DNA of 6,726 nt from CALHVX01 sp964640725 (GTDB lineage: Bacteria > Pseudomonadota > Gammaproteobacteria > Pseudomonadales > Azotimanducaceae): the NCBI GenBank assembly GCA_964640725.1, contig CAZXIJ010000066.1, positions 1-6,726 on the forward strand, in the 5' to 3' direction. Below the pieces are notes generated by a model that was not told where the DNA came from, did no database searches, and was given only the letters and a program-made list of their open reading frames with translations. Numbering within the stretch: position 1 is the first letter of the stretch; each line of letters opens with the position of its first letter. Positions 1 through 6,200 of this stretch are shown here, one piece after another. The position numbers and the translations under genes were made by a program.

Positions 1-926
1 GACGGCAGCGGCTTCAGCCCGGCACCGGTCGCGGCCTCCACAATCGCTTCCCGAGCTTCGACAATGCGTGACTTTGCCATCGCCAGAAACTTGGTATCGT
101 TGTAGCTCGCGATGGCCGCGGCTACACCGGCTTGGTTCAGGGCGTAGTCTCCCAAACCGTACTGAGAAATCAGCCGTGCCTGCGCAGGCGAAGAAAGCAT
201 GTACCCTACCCGCATACCTGCAAGCCCATAGATCTTGGAGAAGGTGCGGGCAACCGCCACGTTGTGGCCCGCCTTCACCAGGGGCACCATCGAGGTGTAC
301 TCCGGGTCCTCAGTCAGTTCGTTGTAGGCCTCGTCGACCAGCACCGTGACCTTTTTGCTGGCCTTAACGCAGAACTTTCGCAGTGCATCGCCATCCAGAG
401 TCAGCCCGGTTGGATTGTTCGGGTTCGTGACGTGCACGAGGGACACGCTATCGTCGATCCGCTCGTACAGCGCATCCAGATCGATCGCCAGGTCTTTGGC
501 TTTGGGCAACCGCAGAATTTCCGTGCCCTGCCGCTCCGCTGCCTTGGCCGTCGTGTCCCAGAACAGATCCGGCCCCAGGATCTTGCCCTCCTTGCCCTTG
601 GCAATCGCAAAGAAACTCAGCACACCGCTCGAGCCTGAGCTCAGGCTGATGTTCTCCGGCGTCAGGCCGTGGCGCTCGGCAATCATAGACTTCAGCCGTG
701 GCACGCTCTCACCGACGTAGTAGGCCCCATGGGCTGCCGCCTCGCTCATGGCCTGCAGGGCTTTCGGGCTGGGACCGTAGGGATTTTCGTTGGCGTTCAG
801 CTTGGCAATACCGGGCGCCGGTCCGTAGCGCAGCGCCGGGGGCGCTTTGGCGAGACTGACGCCGCTGCTGATGACTCCAGCGCCAATCGCCGCGCCCCCC
901 ATTAACATTCGCCGTGACAGTTCCAT
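1..926 (-). CDS. Tat-exported class I/II PLP-dependent aminotransferase (HisC-like), 3' end cut by the window edge
   Basis: This is a fold-type I pyridoxal-phosphate aminotransferase resembling the histidinol-phosphate aminotransferase group; the substrate cannot be read from the sequence. 308 codons are present, and a HisC-type enzyme needs roughly 50-100 more, so the C-terminal domain lies beyond base 1. Visible motifs are NANENPYGPS (residues 44-53, typical N-terminal segment), TNPNNPTG (167-174, substrate/PLP loop), DEAY (198-201, PLP ring contact) and TFSKIYGLAGMRVGY (228-242), where K231 is the expected Schiff-base lysine. The N-terminus reads ELSRRMLM followed by a Gly/Ala-rich stretch to an AKA at 26-28. 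This matches a twin-arginine signal and suggests a folded, cofactor-loaded periplasmic enzyme. The ATG has an AAGGA 7 nt upstream. The gene lies 23 bp after the exporter gene, so the two are probably co-transcribed. Family call is strong, Tat export likely, substrate unknown. Confidence 0.9.
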   Translation of the reverse strand, partial: MELSRRMLMGGAAIGAGVISSGVSLAKAPPALRYGPAPGIAKLNANENPYGPSPKALQAMSEAAAHGAYYVGESVPRLKSMIAERHGLTPENISLSSGSSGVLSFFAIAKGKEGKILGPDLFWDTTAKAAERQGTEILRLPKAKDLAIDLDALYERIDDSVSLVHVTNPNNPTGLTLDGDALRKFCVKASKKVTVLVDEAYNELTEDPEYTSMVPLVKAGHNVAVARTFSKIYGLAGMRVGYMLSSPAQARLISQYGLGDYALNQAGVAAAIASYNDTKFLAMAKSRIVEAREAIVEAATGAGLKPLP

Positions 927-933
927 ACTCAGT

Positions 934-938
934 TCCTT
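934..938 (-). promoter_or_regulatory. Shine-Dalgarno site of the aminotransferase gene
   Basis: AAGGA, within AGAAGGA, lies on the minus strand 7 nt before the ATG at 926. It falls inside the 23-bp gap after the exporter stop codon. It fixes the start that keeps the complete twin-arginine signal. Confidence 0.7.
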
Positions 939-949
939 CTTCTGTGCCG

Positions 950-1786
950 CTAAAGATGCGTGGACTTGTAAAACATCGAAAACGAGACAATCACTAGATA
1001 CACCCCAAACAATCGTTTCAGCCGAGTCTCGTCCAGCCGATGAGCCCAGCCCGCACCGATTGGCGCAGTCACCACCGAGACAGCGCAAATCGCGAGGAGC
1101 GCCGGGATGTTGATGTAGCCAACAGAGCCCATGGGCAGATCATCACGCCCAAGCCCCATCATCATGAACCCGATCGCCCCAGGCAGGCCAATGATAAAAC
1201 CAACACCGGAGGCGGTGGCGACGGCCTGATGTACCGGCCGGTTGCAGATCACCATGGTCATGACGGTAATGGTCCCACCGCCAATACCGAGGAGCGCAGA
1301 GAACCCGCCCAGAAAGGAAGCGAGACCCGCGCGGGCCGCTCCCGTCGGCATCGCGAGCTGTCGGGACAAATGCGCCAATGCGCCGGGAAACAAGAAGTAC
1401 AGCGAGTAGATCAGCACTCCGATCGCAAACAGCCTGACAAGGCCGCTCGCGTCGCTCATGGCAGCGATAACCAGCCCGATAAGGACGCCGATGAGGAGCC
1501 AGATCGACCAGTCCCGCAACACCTCGAAATCAACGGCGCCACGGGCATGGTGGGCCTGTACGGATCGCGCTGAAGAAACGACGATGGTCGCCAGCGAGGT
1601 GCCAATCGCGACGTAGACCAGACTGTCCTGTTGGTCGGTGAACAGCGGAAAGACGGCGAGCAGCGCCGGAACCACCACGAACCCACCTCCGTTCCCGAAT
1701 AGCCCTGACGTGATTCCCGCGACGGCTCCCGCTGCGCACAGCGCACCCAGCAGGAAAATGGTTTGAATATCGAATTCCACCTGCAA
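950..1786 (-). CDS. TauE/SafE (TSUP) family membrane exporter
   Basis: This is a 278-residue inner-membrane protein of the TSUP family, whose characterised members move sulfite, sulfonates or other organic anions. Two internal repeats carry the family glycine signature. The first is GITSGLFGNGGGFVVVPAL (residues 24-42) and the second is GFSALLGIGGGTITV (161-175). About eight hydrophobic helices are visible and the length is normal for the family. The start is uncertain: the frame has no ATG near its 5' end, only TTG at 1786 or GTG at 1780. A stop lies upstream at 1835-1837, and neither start has a clear ribosome site. The gene is followed by the Tat-type aminotransferase and preceded by a sigma-54-like promoter. 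The pairing hints that the exporter handles a product or substrate related to the aminotransferase, but the ligand cannot be read from the sequence. Confidence 0.9.
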   Translation of the reverse strand: MQVEFDIQTIFLLGALCAAGAVAGITSGLFGNGGGFVVVPALLAVFPLFTDQQDSLVYVAIGTSLATIVVSSARSVQAHHARGAVDFEVLRDWSIWLLIGVLIGLVIAAMSDASGLVRLFAIGVLIYSLYFLFPGALAHLSRQLAMPTGAARAGLASFLGGFSALLGIGGGTITVMTMVICNRPVHQAVATASGVGFIIGLPGAIGFMMMGLGRDDLPMGSVGYINIPALLAICAVSVVTAPIGAGWAHRLDETRLKRLFGVYLVIVSFSMFYKSTHL

Positions 1787-1791
1787 TGCGG

Positions 1792-1808
1792 AGCAATGAT
1801 TGTGCCAG
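1792..1808 (-). promoter_or_regulatory. Putative sigma-54 (-24/-12) promoter of the exporter-aminotransferase unit
   Basis: The minus strand reads CTGGCACAATCATTGCT. The RpoN consensus is YTGGCACG-N4-TTGCW, so only the G after TGGCAC differs, and the GG-to-GC spacing is exact. It points toward the exporter gene. Placing the GC at -13/-12 puts +1 near 1781, between the TTG (1786) and GTG (1780) start candidates. That would give an almost leaderless mRNA from the GTG. This tight geometry is the main reason for caution. Confidence 0.5.
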
Positions 1809-1837
1809 CTCAGATCCCCAAAAAAAGCAGGGACTTA

Positions 1838-1860
1838 CCGGCGACGGCCCGTCGGGCCGG
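1838..1860. other. GC-rich imperfect hairpin in the intergenic region
   Basis: CCGGC (1838-1842) pairs with GCCGG (1856-1860), and inside it GACG (1843-1846) pairs with CGTC (1850-1853) around a 3-nt loop, with a 2-nt GG bulge. A competing stem pairs CGGCCC (1845-1850) with GGGCCG (1854-1859). On the minus strand a run of seven T residues begins about 11 nt after the hairpin. It might weakly terminate readthrough from the outer-membrane protein gene, but the gap is too long for a classical intrinsic terminator. Confidence 0.3.
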
Positions 1861-1869
1861 CTTCGAATC

Positions 1870-1992
1870 GGTGCAGACGCAACCGCGTGGTGCGGAAACA
1901 TGCACCGCAAAGAGCCGGCTGGGCCAGCCCGCCTCTTCCGCAGCGTCAGCACGCCTTAGCAGCTGTTCAAGGTGCACTGAGAAAGGCGCACC
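1870..1992. promoter_or_regulatory. Cluster of GGTGC/GCACC half-sites, candidate upstream activator sites
   Basis: Five half-sites occur in 123 bp: GGTGCA (1870-1875), GGTGCG (1889-1894), TGCACC (1901-1906), GGTGCAC (1971-1977) and GCGCACC (1986-1992). The last two form an inverted repeat with 6 of 7 arm positions matching. GGTGC at 1889 and GCACC at 1902 form another with an 8-nt spacer. They lie about 90-210 bp upstream of the predicted sigma-54 start, the usual range for an enhancer-binding activator. No activator gene is visible in the window. Together with the promoter and hairpin, this is all that is seen in the 254-bp gap 1787-2040. Confidence 0.35.
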
Positions 1993-2040
1993 AGAAGGTA
2001 GGCAGTTTGATTGCCGGAAAAGGGCGCCTGCGTAGGAGCA

Positions 2041-2601
2041 CTAAAAGCGAAACTGCAATCCCACTCGCATCTGCTCGAGATAGAGCCCCTCAAGACGGCC
2101 GTAGTTGATGTACTCGGCAAACCAGTACTTGCCCTGGATCCCGGCACCAAAGGAAAGCTGCCCGAGACTATTGCCTGTCGGCTGATCGGCAATCTGCGTT
2201 TCTTCGTCCAGCTGCAGGTAGGTGTAGCCGACCCGCAGGTAAGGGGTAATATCTTCCGGAAGAGGCCATTGGAGCCGCGCCGAGACGGTTGCGCCGCTCG
2301 CCCCAAAAGCAGTCAGCTCATTGAATTCATCGAACTGACGCGCTGTTTCAACATGCAGCAGCTCGGCGCCGATTGCCAGGTAGCGCAGTGGCTGGTAGCC
2401 AAGCGTCAGCGCATAGGAAACCTCGTTCAAGTGCGGATCGTCCGAATCGCTCGTATCGACGTCGAAATTGCCAAGGGCAAGTCCCAGGCTCCAGCGATCC
2501 CCGACCGTGAGAGACCGCGGGGACGGCGCATCTGCAGCTTGGGCAGCCGCTGCCAGCCCCATAGTCAGCAGCATTAGAACCAGTTCAGGCCCTTTAGTCA
2601 T
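2041..2601 (-). CDS. Small outer-membrane beta-barrel protein
   Basis: This 186-residue protein has a cleavable signal peptide: a hydrophobic stretch at 7-19 with an AQA cleavage motif at 20-22. The mature part alternates hydrophobic and polar residues and has barrel-like strands, for example WSLGLALGNF (37-46), YALTLGYQPL (63-72), YLRVGYTYLQL (121-131) and FGAGIQGKYW (151-160). It ends in GLQFRF, and a terminal Phe with alternating aromatics is the usual BAM-complex recognition signal. It resembles generic small barrels such as the OmpW/OmpX-like or PF13505 groups, with no specific function recognised. The frame stays open upstream to 2706, but the ATG at 2601 is chosen because it starts the signal peptide. 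It overlaps the end of the lipoprotein gene by 8 nt and has no good ribosome site, suggesting translational coupling. The product probably works with the lipoprotein at the outer membrane. Confidence 0.85.
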   Translation of the reverse strand: MTKGPELVLMLLTMGLAAAAQAADAPSPRSLTVGDRWSLGLALGNFDVDTSDSDDPHLNEVSYALTLGYQPLRYLAIGAELLHVETARQFDEFNELTAFGASGATVSARLQWPLPEDITPYLRVGYTYLQLDEETQIADQPTGNSLGQLSFGAGIQGKYWFAEYINYGRLEGLYLEQMRVGLQFRF

Positions 2602-3979
2602 TGCTGGTCGACAGGATCTGATTGGGCAGCCCGCCGCCGGCGTTCTCGGCGGCAACAGAGATCTGCCGCTCACCGCCCTCCGGGAAGAATCGCGAGGGTC
2701 CAGCAAGGATCGACTGCGTGCCAGCGGTCGTCACGACTAGATCATAAGGCGTCGCCGGCAGGATAGCGTTTCTGCCCTCTAGAAAGCCCACGCTGGTCGC
2801 AGCCGGAAGGGTGTCGGAGAGCGAATCGCCCAGCGGCAGTGCGTAAAAGTCGACCGCAGACACGTCCTCATCATCTGTTTCCGAAAGGGCGTTAACGAGG
2901 TGTGCATTGACCGCGTTCGCAATCGAGCGTAGCGCCAGCTCATTCGCGCGTACAGATACATCATCCTCGAGCGCATTGCCCGCAGCGATGATCAGGTAAG
3001 CGGTATCCGAACTGAGCGAGACGGTGGTCCTGGTCGGTACGATGGCATTTGCGGGCACCCGGGTTTCTACATCGATAAAGGAAGCATCCGCCACCAGTAG
3101 CTCGGTCGCGCCGCCGTAGAGCAACGAGGCATCGACCAGCACTTCACCTGAAGCGGACGTCTCGACCAACAGTTTCGCGTCCGCAGCGTCGGGCACCGCA
3201 TTGAACACAGCAATGCCAGAATTAGCGACGGAGTTCGCTAGAGCTATCGCACCGGAATCTCCCACAGCAAACAGCGATTTTGCAGCCGGGTCCGGCCCAA
3301 CGCTTTCCGTTGCCACCAGGATTTGCCGAGTCGCCTGCGAGATCGAGAGGCTTACGGACTCGTAGATGATCTCGTCGCTGCCATCTCGAGTGAGCCGCAC
3401 ACGATAGTCTGCATCGTCATCATAGGCGCGCAGCACGGGCGTCGAAGTTTGTCCGCTGGCGATCGTTGTTACCAGCGACTCAGCGGCCAGGCCATCGTCA
3501 TCGTCCCCCAGGTAGAAAGAGAGGGATTCCTCGGAAAGGTTGATGACCTGGAGCTCGATATCCTCGCTGTCCGCATCGGTTACAGTCCCCTCAGGCTTTT
3601 CGATCCAGGTCAACAGAGGATTGTCGAAAGAGCCTGTGAGCAAACCAAGGTAGATGGTGTTGCGGCGAACCTCCAGCTCCCCAGCGAGCAGCCGCTGATT
3701 GAATCCGTCCTCGGGGTCCTCGTAGTAGAAATCGACTTCGTAGGCCCCGCGAGCAAAACTGGTCAGGCCAGACGCACCAGCATAAGCCAAGGCGCTCACG
3801 GACTCGATTAAATCGCCATCTTCTTCGATTTCGACCAGCAAAGTCGGGGCATCCTGGATGCCGTTCACGAACTGGACGAAGCCCGTCCCGCTGTCAGAGC
3901 TCTCATCGCTGCCGCAAGCTGAGCAGGCGAGCAGGACAACCACCAGCGCCATGGTCTGACTGTGCCGTATCTGATACAT
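2594..3979 (-). CDS. Lipoprotein with four tandem DUF4397-like beta modules
   Basis: This is a 461-residue secreted lipoprotein. A short basic N-terminus leads into a hydrophobic core and the lipobox LLAC (C19 the likely lipidated Cys; C22 an alternative), followed by an acidic Ser/Asp linker. The rest falls into four modules that each open with a beta strand ending in Asn: FVQFVNGIQDAP (34-45), LQVINLSEES (143-152), IAVFNAVPDA (256-265) and AHLVNALSET (359-368). The key Asn residues are 39, 147, 260 and 363, a spacing of 103-113. Modules 1 and 3 fit the DUF4397 pattern (VxxxNxxPDA, then a turn and a later 'ipAG.Y.v' strand); 2 and 4 are more divergent. The protein is acidic, with DDDDG at 159-163 and DDDAD at 187-191. 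No catalytic motif is seen. It is the first gene of an operon with the barrel protein and faces the two-component genes across a shared control region. No strong ribosome site precedes the ATG; Met10 is a less likely alternative start. Confidence 0.82.
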   Translation of the reverse strand: MYQIRHSQTMALVVVLLACSACGSDESSDSGTGFVQFVNGIQDAPTLLVEIEEDGDLIESVSALAYAGASGLTSFARGAYEVDFYYEDPEDGFNQRLLAGELEVRRNTIYLGLLTGSFDNPLLTWIEKPEGTVTDADSEDIELQVINLSEESLSFYLGDDDDGLAAESLVTTIASGQTSTPVLRAYDDDADYRVRLTRDGSDEIIYESVSLSISQATRQILVATESVGPDPAAKSLFAVGDSGAIALANSVANSGIAVFNAVPDAADAKLLVETSASGEVLVDASLLYGGATELLVADASFIDVETRVPANAIVPTRTTVSLSSDTAYLIIAAGNALEDDVSVRANELALRSIANAVNAHLVNALSETDDEDVSAVDFYALPLGDSLSDTLPAATSVGFLEGRNAILPATPYDLVVTTAGTQSILAGPSRFFPEGGERQISVAAENAGGGLPNQILSTSND

Positions 3980-4007
3980 GCGTGTAACCGATTGAAATGA
4001 CCCAACG

Positions 4008-4036
4008 ATTAAACACAGAACCTGGAAACACGACTC
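4008..4036 (-). promoter_or_regulatory. Candidate promoter of the lipoprotein-barrel operon
   Basis: On the minus strand TTTAAT (4013-4008) matches five of six positions of a sigma-70 -10 box. The -35 position 17 bp upstream (4036-4031) reads GAGTCG, which is poor. The repeat array begins exactly there with a CTAAAG element (minus strand, 4041-4036). A weak -35 next to a regulator site is the pattern of an activator-dependent promoter. Start of transcription would be near 4001, giving a short leader. Confidence 0.4.
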
Positions 4037-4101
4037 TTTAGATGGCTTAAGAAGTGTTAGGTATTCTTAACCGGGTACGGCTCGCCTTAAGAAATGTAAA
4101 G
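4036..4101. promoter_or_regulatory. Phased CTTAAG direct-repeat array, candidate response-regulator operator
   Basis: CTTAA occurs at 4046, 4066 and 4086, exactly 20 bp apart. Weaker half-sites fill the 10-bp grid: CTTTAG at 4036, GTTAGG at 4056 and GTAAAG at 4096. Only the 4076 position (TACGGC) is unlike the others. OmpR-family regulators bind head-to-tail half-sites about one helical turn apart, and CTTAA-type boxes are known for the PmrA and QseB branches. The array sits midway between two divergent start codons and next to the regulator gene, so autoregulation plus control of the lipoprotein operon is the likely role. Its recognition sequence differs from the GTAAA boxes of classical CpxR. 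Confidence 0.55.
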
Positions 4102-4164
4102 CCTGAGCTTCGATTGGCGAGAAACCGGTAAACTAGGACGCGCGCAGCAGAGCAAAGCTAAAGC

Positions 4165-4833
4165 ATGAAGGTCCTTATCATCGACGATGACCATGATCTG
4201 ACCCAGAGCCTGTTCGAATACCTTCGGGAGCAATGCATCGCTCTTTTCAGCGCCGGCTCAGCAGAGGCAGGATCAGCACTCCTCAGCACAACCAGCTACG
4301 ACGCGATTATTCTTGACGTGATGCTGCCGGGCCAAAGCGGCTTCGACATCTTGCCGGCGCTGCGCCGGCAAACTGCGACGCCGATCCTATTGCTCACCGC
4401 CCTCGGAGAGGAGCACCAGCGAGTGGCAGGGCTGGAGCTGGGGGCGGACGACTACCTCACCAAGCCGTTCAGCGCCAAAGAGCTCGTTGCCCGGCTTCGG
4501 GCGATCCAGCGTCGCGTACAGAGCCAACCCAATGACCAACTCTCCCTCGGTGATCTTCGGCTGGAACCGGCACAGCACACGGTGTATGTCGGGCAAACGG
4601 CCGTCACCCTGACCGGCATGGAAACCCGCATTCTGGAGACTCTGCTCCGCGCGGCAAACCATCGTGTGAGCCGCGAGCTCCTGCACACCCAGGTACTCGG
4701 CCGAGGCTATTCCCCCATGGACCGCAGCCTTGATGTACACGTCAGCAACCTGCGACGAAAACTGCGACCTCACCCGGAACACGGAACTCGGATTCGGGCC
4801 ATACGCGGCTACGGATACGTACTGTCTAACTAA
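4165..4833 (+). CDS. OmpR-family response regulator, CpxR-like
   Basis: This 222-residue cytoplasmic transcription factor has an N-terminal receiver domain (about 1-115) and a C-terminal winged helix (about 125-222). Receiver landmarks are all present: acidic pocket D8/D9, phospho-acceptor D51 in LDVMLPG, T78 and K100 in TKPF. GLELGADDYLTKPFSAKELVAR (89-110) is typical of the family. The output domain has VSRELL...VLGRGYSPMDRSLDVHVSNLRRKL and ends RAIRGYGYVLSN, very close in pattern to CpxR. The usual partner is the kinase gene that follows: the regulator's TAA and the kinase's ATG share one base (TAATG). The ribosome site is weak. Regulation probably acts through the phased CTTAAG array upstream. 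It is called CpxR-like rather than CpxR because the genomic setting and the operator motif differ from the enterobacterial system. Confidence 0.93.
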   Translation: MKVLIIDDDHDLTQSLFEYLREQCIALFSAGSAEAGSALLSTTSYDAIILDVMLPGQSGFDILPALRRQTATPILLLTALGEEHQRVAGLELGADDYLTKPFSAKELVARLRAIQRRVQSQPNDQLSLGDLRLEPAQHTVYVGQTAVTLTGMETRILETLLRAANHRVSRELLHTQVLGRGYSPMDRSLDVHVSNLRRKLRPHPEHGTRIRAIRGYGYVLSN

Positions 4834-6200
4834 TGCAGCGCCTGGTTTGGAAATTCTGGATCGCCATTGGCCTCGCCATCGCGGCGATGCTCGCCACGAG
4901 TCTGATGGTCGTCACCCAGTGGCAAAGATTCGACTCGTACAGCAAAGCGATCTCGCGGCCCCACGATCAGCTGGAACAGCTCGCGGATCAGATTGAAGTA
5001 TCGCTGGCGAACGGAGATCCGGTAGCGCCCTTGCTGCTGGATCATGAGCTCAAACACTTGGGAGAAGTGTTCCTGATCGGCCGCTCCGGCGGGGATGCTC
5101 TCGGCCGGCCGATTCCTGATGCTGTTGCCCGCGGCGAACCTGAGCTGGCCCAGAAAAACGACTCGCGCAGCGGCGAGGCTATCTTTGCCCGGGCCATCTG
5201 GATGAACGAAGAACGCACGCACTTCATGATATTCCAGTTCCACAGGCAACATTCATTGATCTGGTCTGCCTTTCAGACCGTTGGGCTGACCTGGGTCCTG
5301 ATCTTCGGGCTGCTTTGTACCGGTCTGATCTCTGGGTTACTTGCAGCAATCGTCGCGAAACCGCTCAACCGACTCGCTAGCGCCCTCCGGCGGAGCCCTG
5401 CGGACTGCGCAACGCAGTCGATCCCAGCCGACCTGCTGGCTCGCAAAGACGAGATCGGCGAGCTGGCGAGAGCGCTTGCAACGGCCACTAGCCAGGCACA
5501 AACCCTGATCCAAAAGCAAAAGGATTTCGTGAGAGACGTCTCCCACGAAGTTCGCGCACCTCTGTCACGGCTGCAGCTGGCCACAGAACTTGTGCAACTG
5601 CGACCCGATCACGCTCAGGCTATTGCACGCATACAGTCCGAAGTATCGACGATCGACCAACTGGTAGACCACCTGCTGAAACTATCGCAGGCCGAGGGGA
5701 AAGCCTTGCCTGCAGAGGCTAGCGACTGCCGCATCACGGACGTCATAAGCACCGCGATTGACCGCGCGAAGGACTTGTACCAGGCCAAGCAGATAACGAT
5801 CCGCAGAAGCTCACCGGGGCACAGCTCGCCGGATGTCTTTGGCGATCGCATACTGCTGACACTGGTCTTCGAGAATCTGCTGAGCAACGCGATTCGACAC
5901 AGTCCCTGCGGCTCAGAGATACTGGTTCACGTCCAAAACTTGGCAAGCGACACGGTGATCACCGTCGAGGATGAGGGGCCCGGAGTCCCCCAGCGGGACC
6001 TGGACCGAATCTTTGAGCCATTTGTACGTCTCGATGAAGCGCGGCGACGTTCCACTGGCAATTTCGGAGTCGGTCTAGCGCTGGCAAGACGCATCATCAC
6101 AGCTCATGGCGGCAGCGTTTGCGCGCAATCGCCCGAGCACCAAGGACTCACGGTACAGGTACGGCTGCCATGCCCGCAAAGATCCATCGCCTACTCCTAA
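4833..6200 (+). CDS. Membrane sensor histidine kinase, CpxA-like
   Basis: This 455-residue inner-membrane kinase has one transmembrane helix at about 7-28, a periplasmic sensor region at about 30-147, a second helix at about 148-174 and a HAMP segment at about 175-228. It then has the dimerisation/phosphotransfer helix with FVRDVSHEVRAPLSRLQ (H238 the phospho-acceptor) and a C-terminal ATPase domain. The ATPase boxes are intact: N box ENLLSNAIRHSP (N348, N352), G1 DEGPGVP (380-386), F box RIFEPFVRLDEAR (392-404) and G2 FGVGLALARRI (411-421). The layout and the H box resemble CpxA. The periplasmic region has no recognised ligand-binding fold. It should autophosphorylate and transfer phosphate to D51 of the upstream regulator, with which it overlaps by one base. 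Its last 31 bases overlap the next gene, so expression is probably coupled across all three. Confidence 0.93.
   Translation: MQRLVWKFWIAIGLAIAAMLATSLMVVTQWQRFDSYSKAISRPHDQLEQLADQIEVSLANGDPVAPLLLDHELKHLGEVFLIGRSGGDALGRPIPDAVARGEPELAQKNDSRSGEAIFARAIWMNEERTHFMIFQFHRQHSLIWSAFQTVGLTWVLIFGLLCTGLISGLLAAIVAKPLNRLASALRRSPADCATQSIPADLLARKDEIGELARALATATSQAQTLIQKQKDFVRDVSHEVRAPLSRLQLATELVQLRPDHAQAIARIQSEVSTIDQLVDHLLKLSQAEGKALPAEASDCRITDVISTAIDRAKDLYQAKQITIRRSSPGHSSPDVFGDRILLTLVFENLLSNAIRHSPCGSEILVHVQNLASDTVITVEDEGPGVPQRDLDRIFEPFVRLDEARRRSTGNFGVGLALARRIITAHGGSVCAQSPEHQGLTVQVRLPCPQRSIAYS

Noticed and set aside
1040..1573. Long plus-strand open frame (177 codons) opposite the exporter gene
   Set aside because: It lies wholly inside the exporter gene on the opposite strand. 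Its translation is rich in Arg, His and Pro without any fold or motif, as expected of a shadow frame in GC-rich DNA.
1917..1929. GGCTG-GGC-CAGCC hairpin as a terminator for the barrel operon
   Set aside because: The stem is 5 bp and is followed on the minus strand by only three consecutive T residues after several other bases. That is too weak to call.
2011..2577. Plus-strand open frame of 188 codons opposite the barrel gene
   Set aside because: It is antisense to a gene with a clear signal peptide and barrel terminus. It has no recognisable domain.
2602..2706. 35-codon upstream extension of the barrel gene
   Set aside because: It would bury the signal peptide behind an Arg/Pro-rich stretch and lies entirely within the lipoprotein gene. 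The ATG at 2601 gives a normal signal peptide.
3323..3811. Plus-strand open frame of 162 codons opposite the lipoprotein gene
   Set aside because: It is antisense to the repeat modules, with no motif of its own and no promoter or ribosome site.
4096..4132. Two GTAAA elements (4096 and 4128) as a classical CpxR box
   Set aside because: They are 27 nt apart, whereas the Cpx box needs about 5 nt. The first is better explained as part of the CTTAAG lattice.
4114..4134. TTGGCG ... TAAACT as a sigma-70 promoter for the regulator gene
   Set aside because: The spacing between the elements is only 9 bp, so they cannot form one promoter. No convincing regulator promoter could be assigned.
6119..6169. 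17-codon upstream extension of the small secreted protein
   Set aside because: It places an Arg-rich segment before the signal peptide and extends the overlap with the kinase. The ATG at 6170 starts the signal directly.
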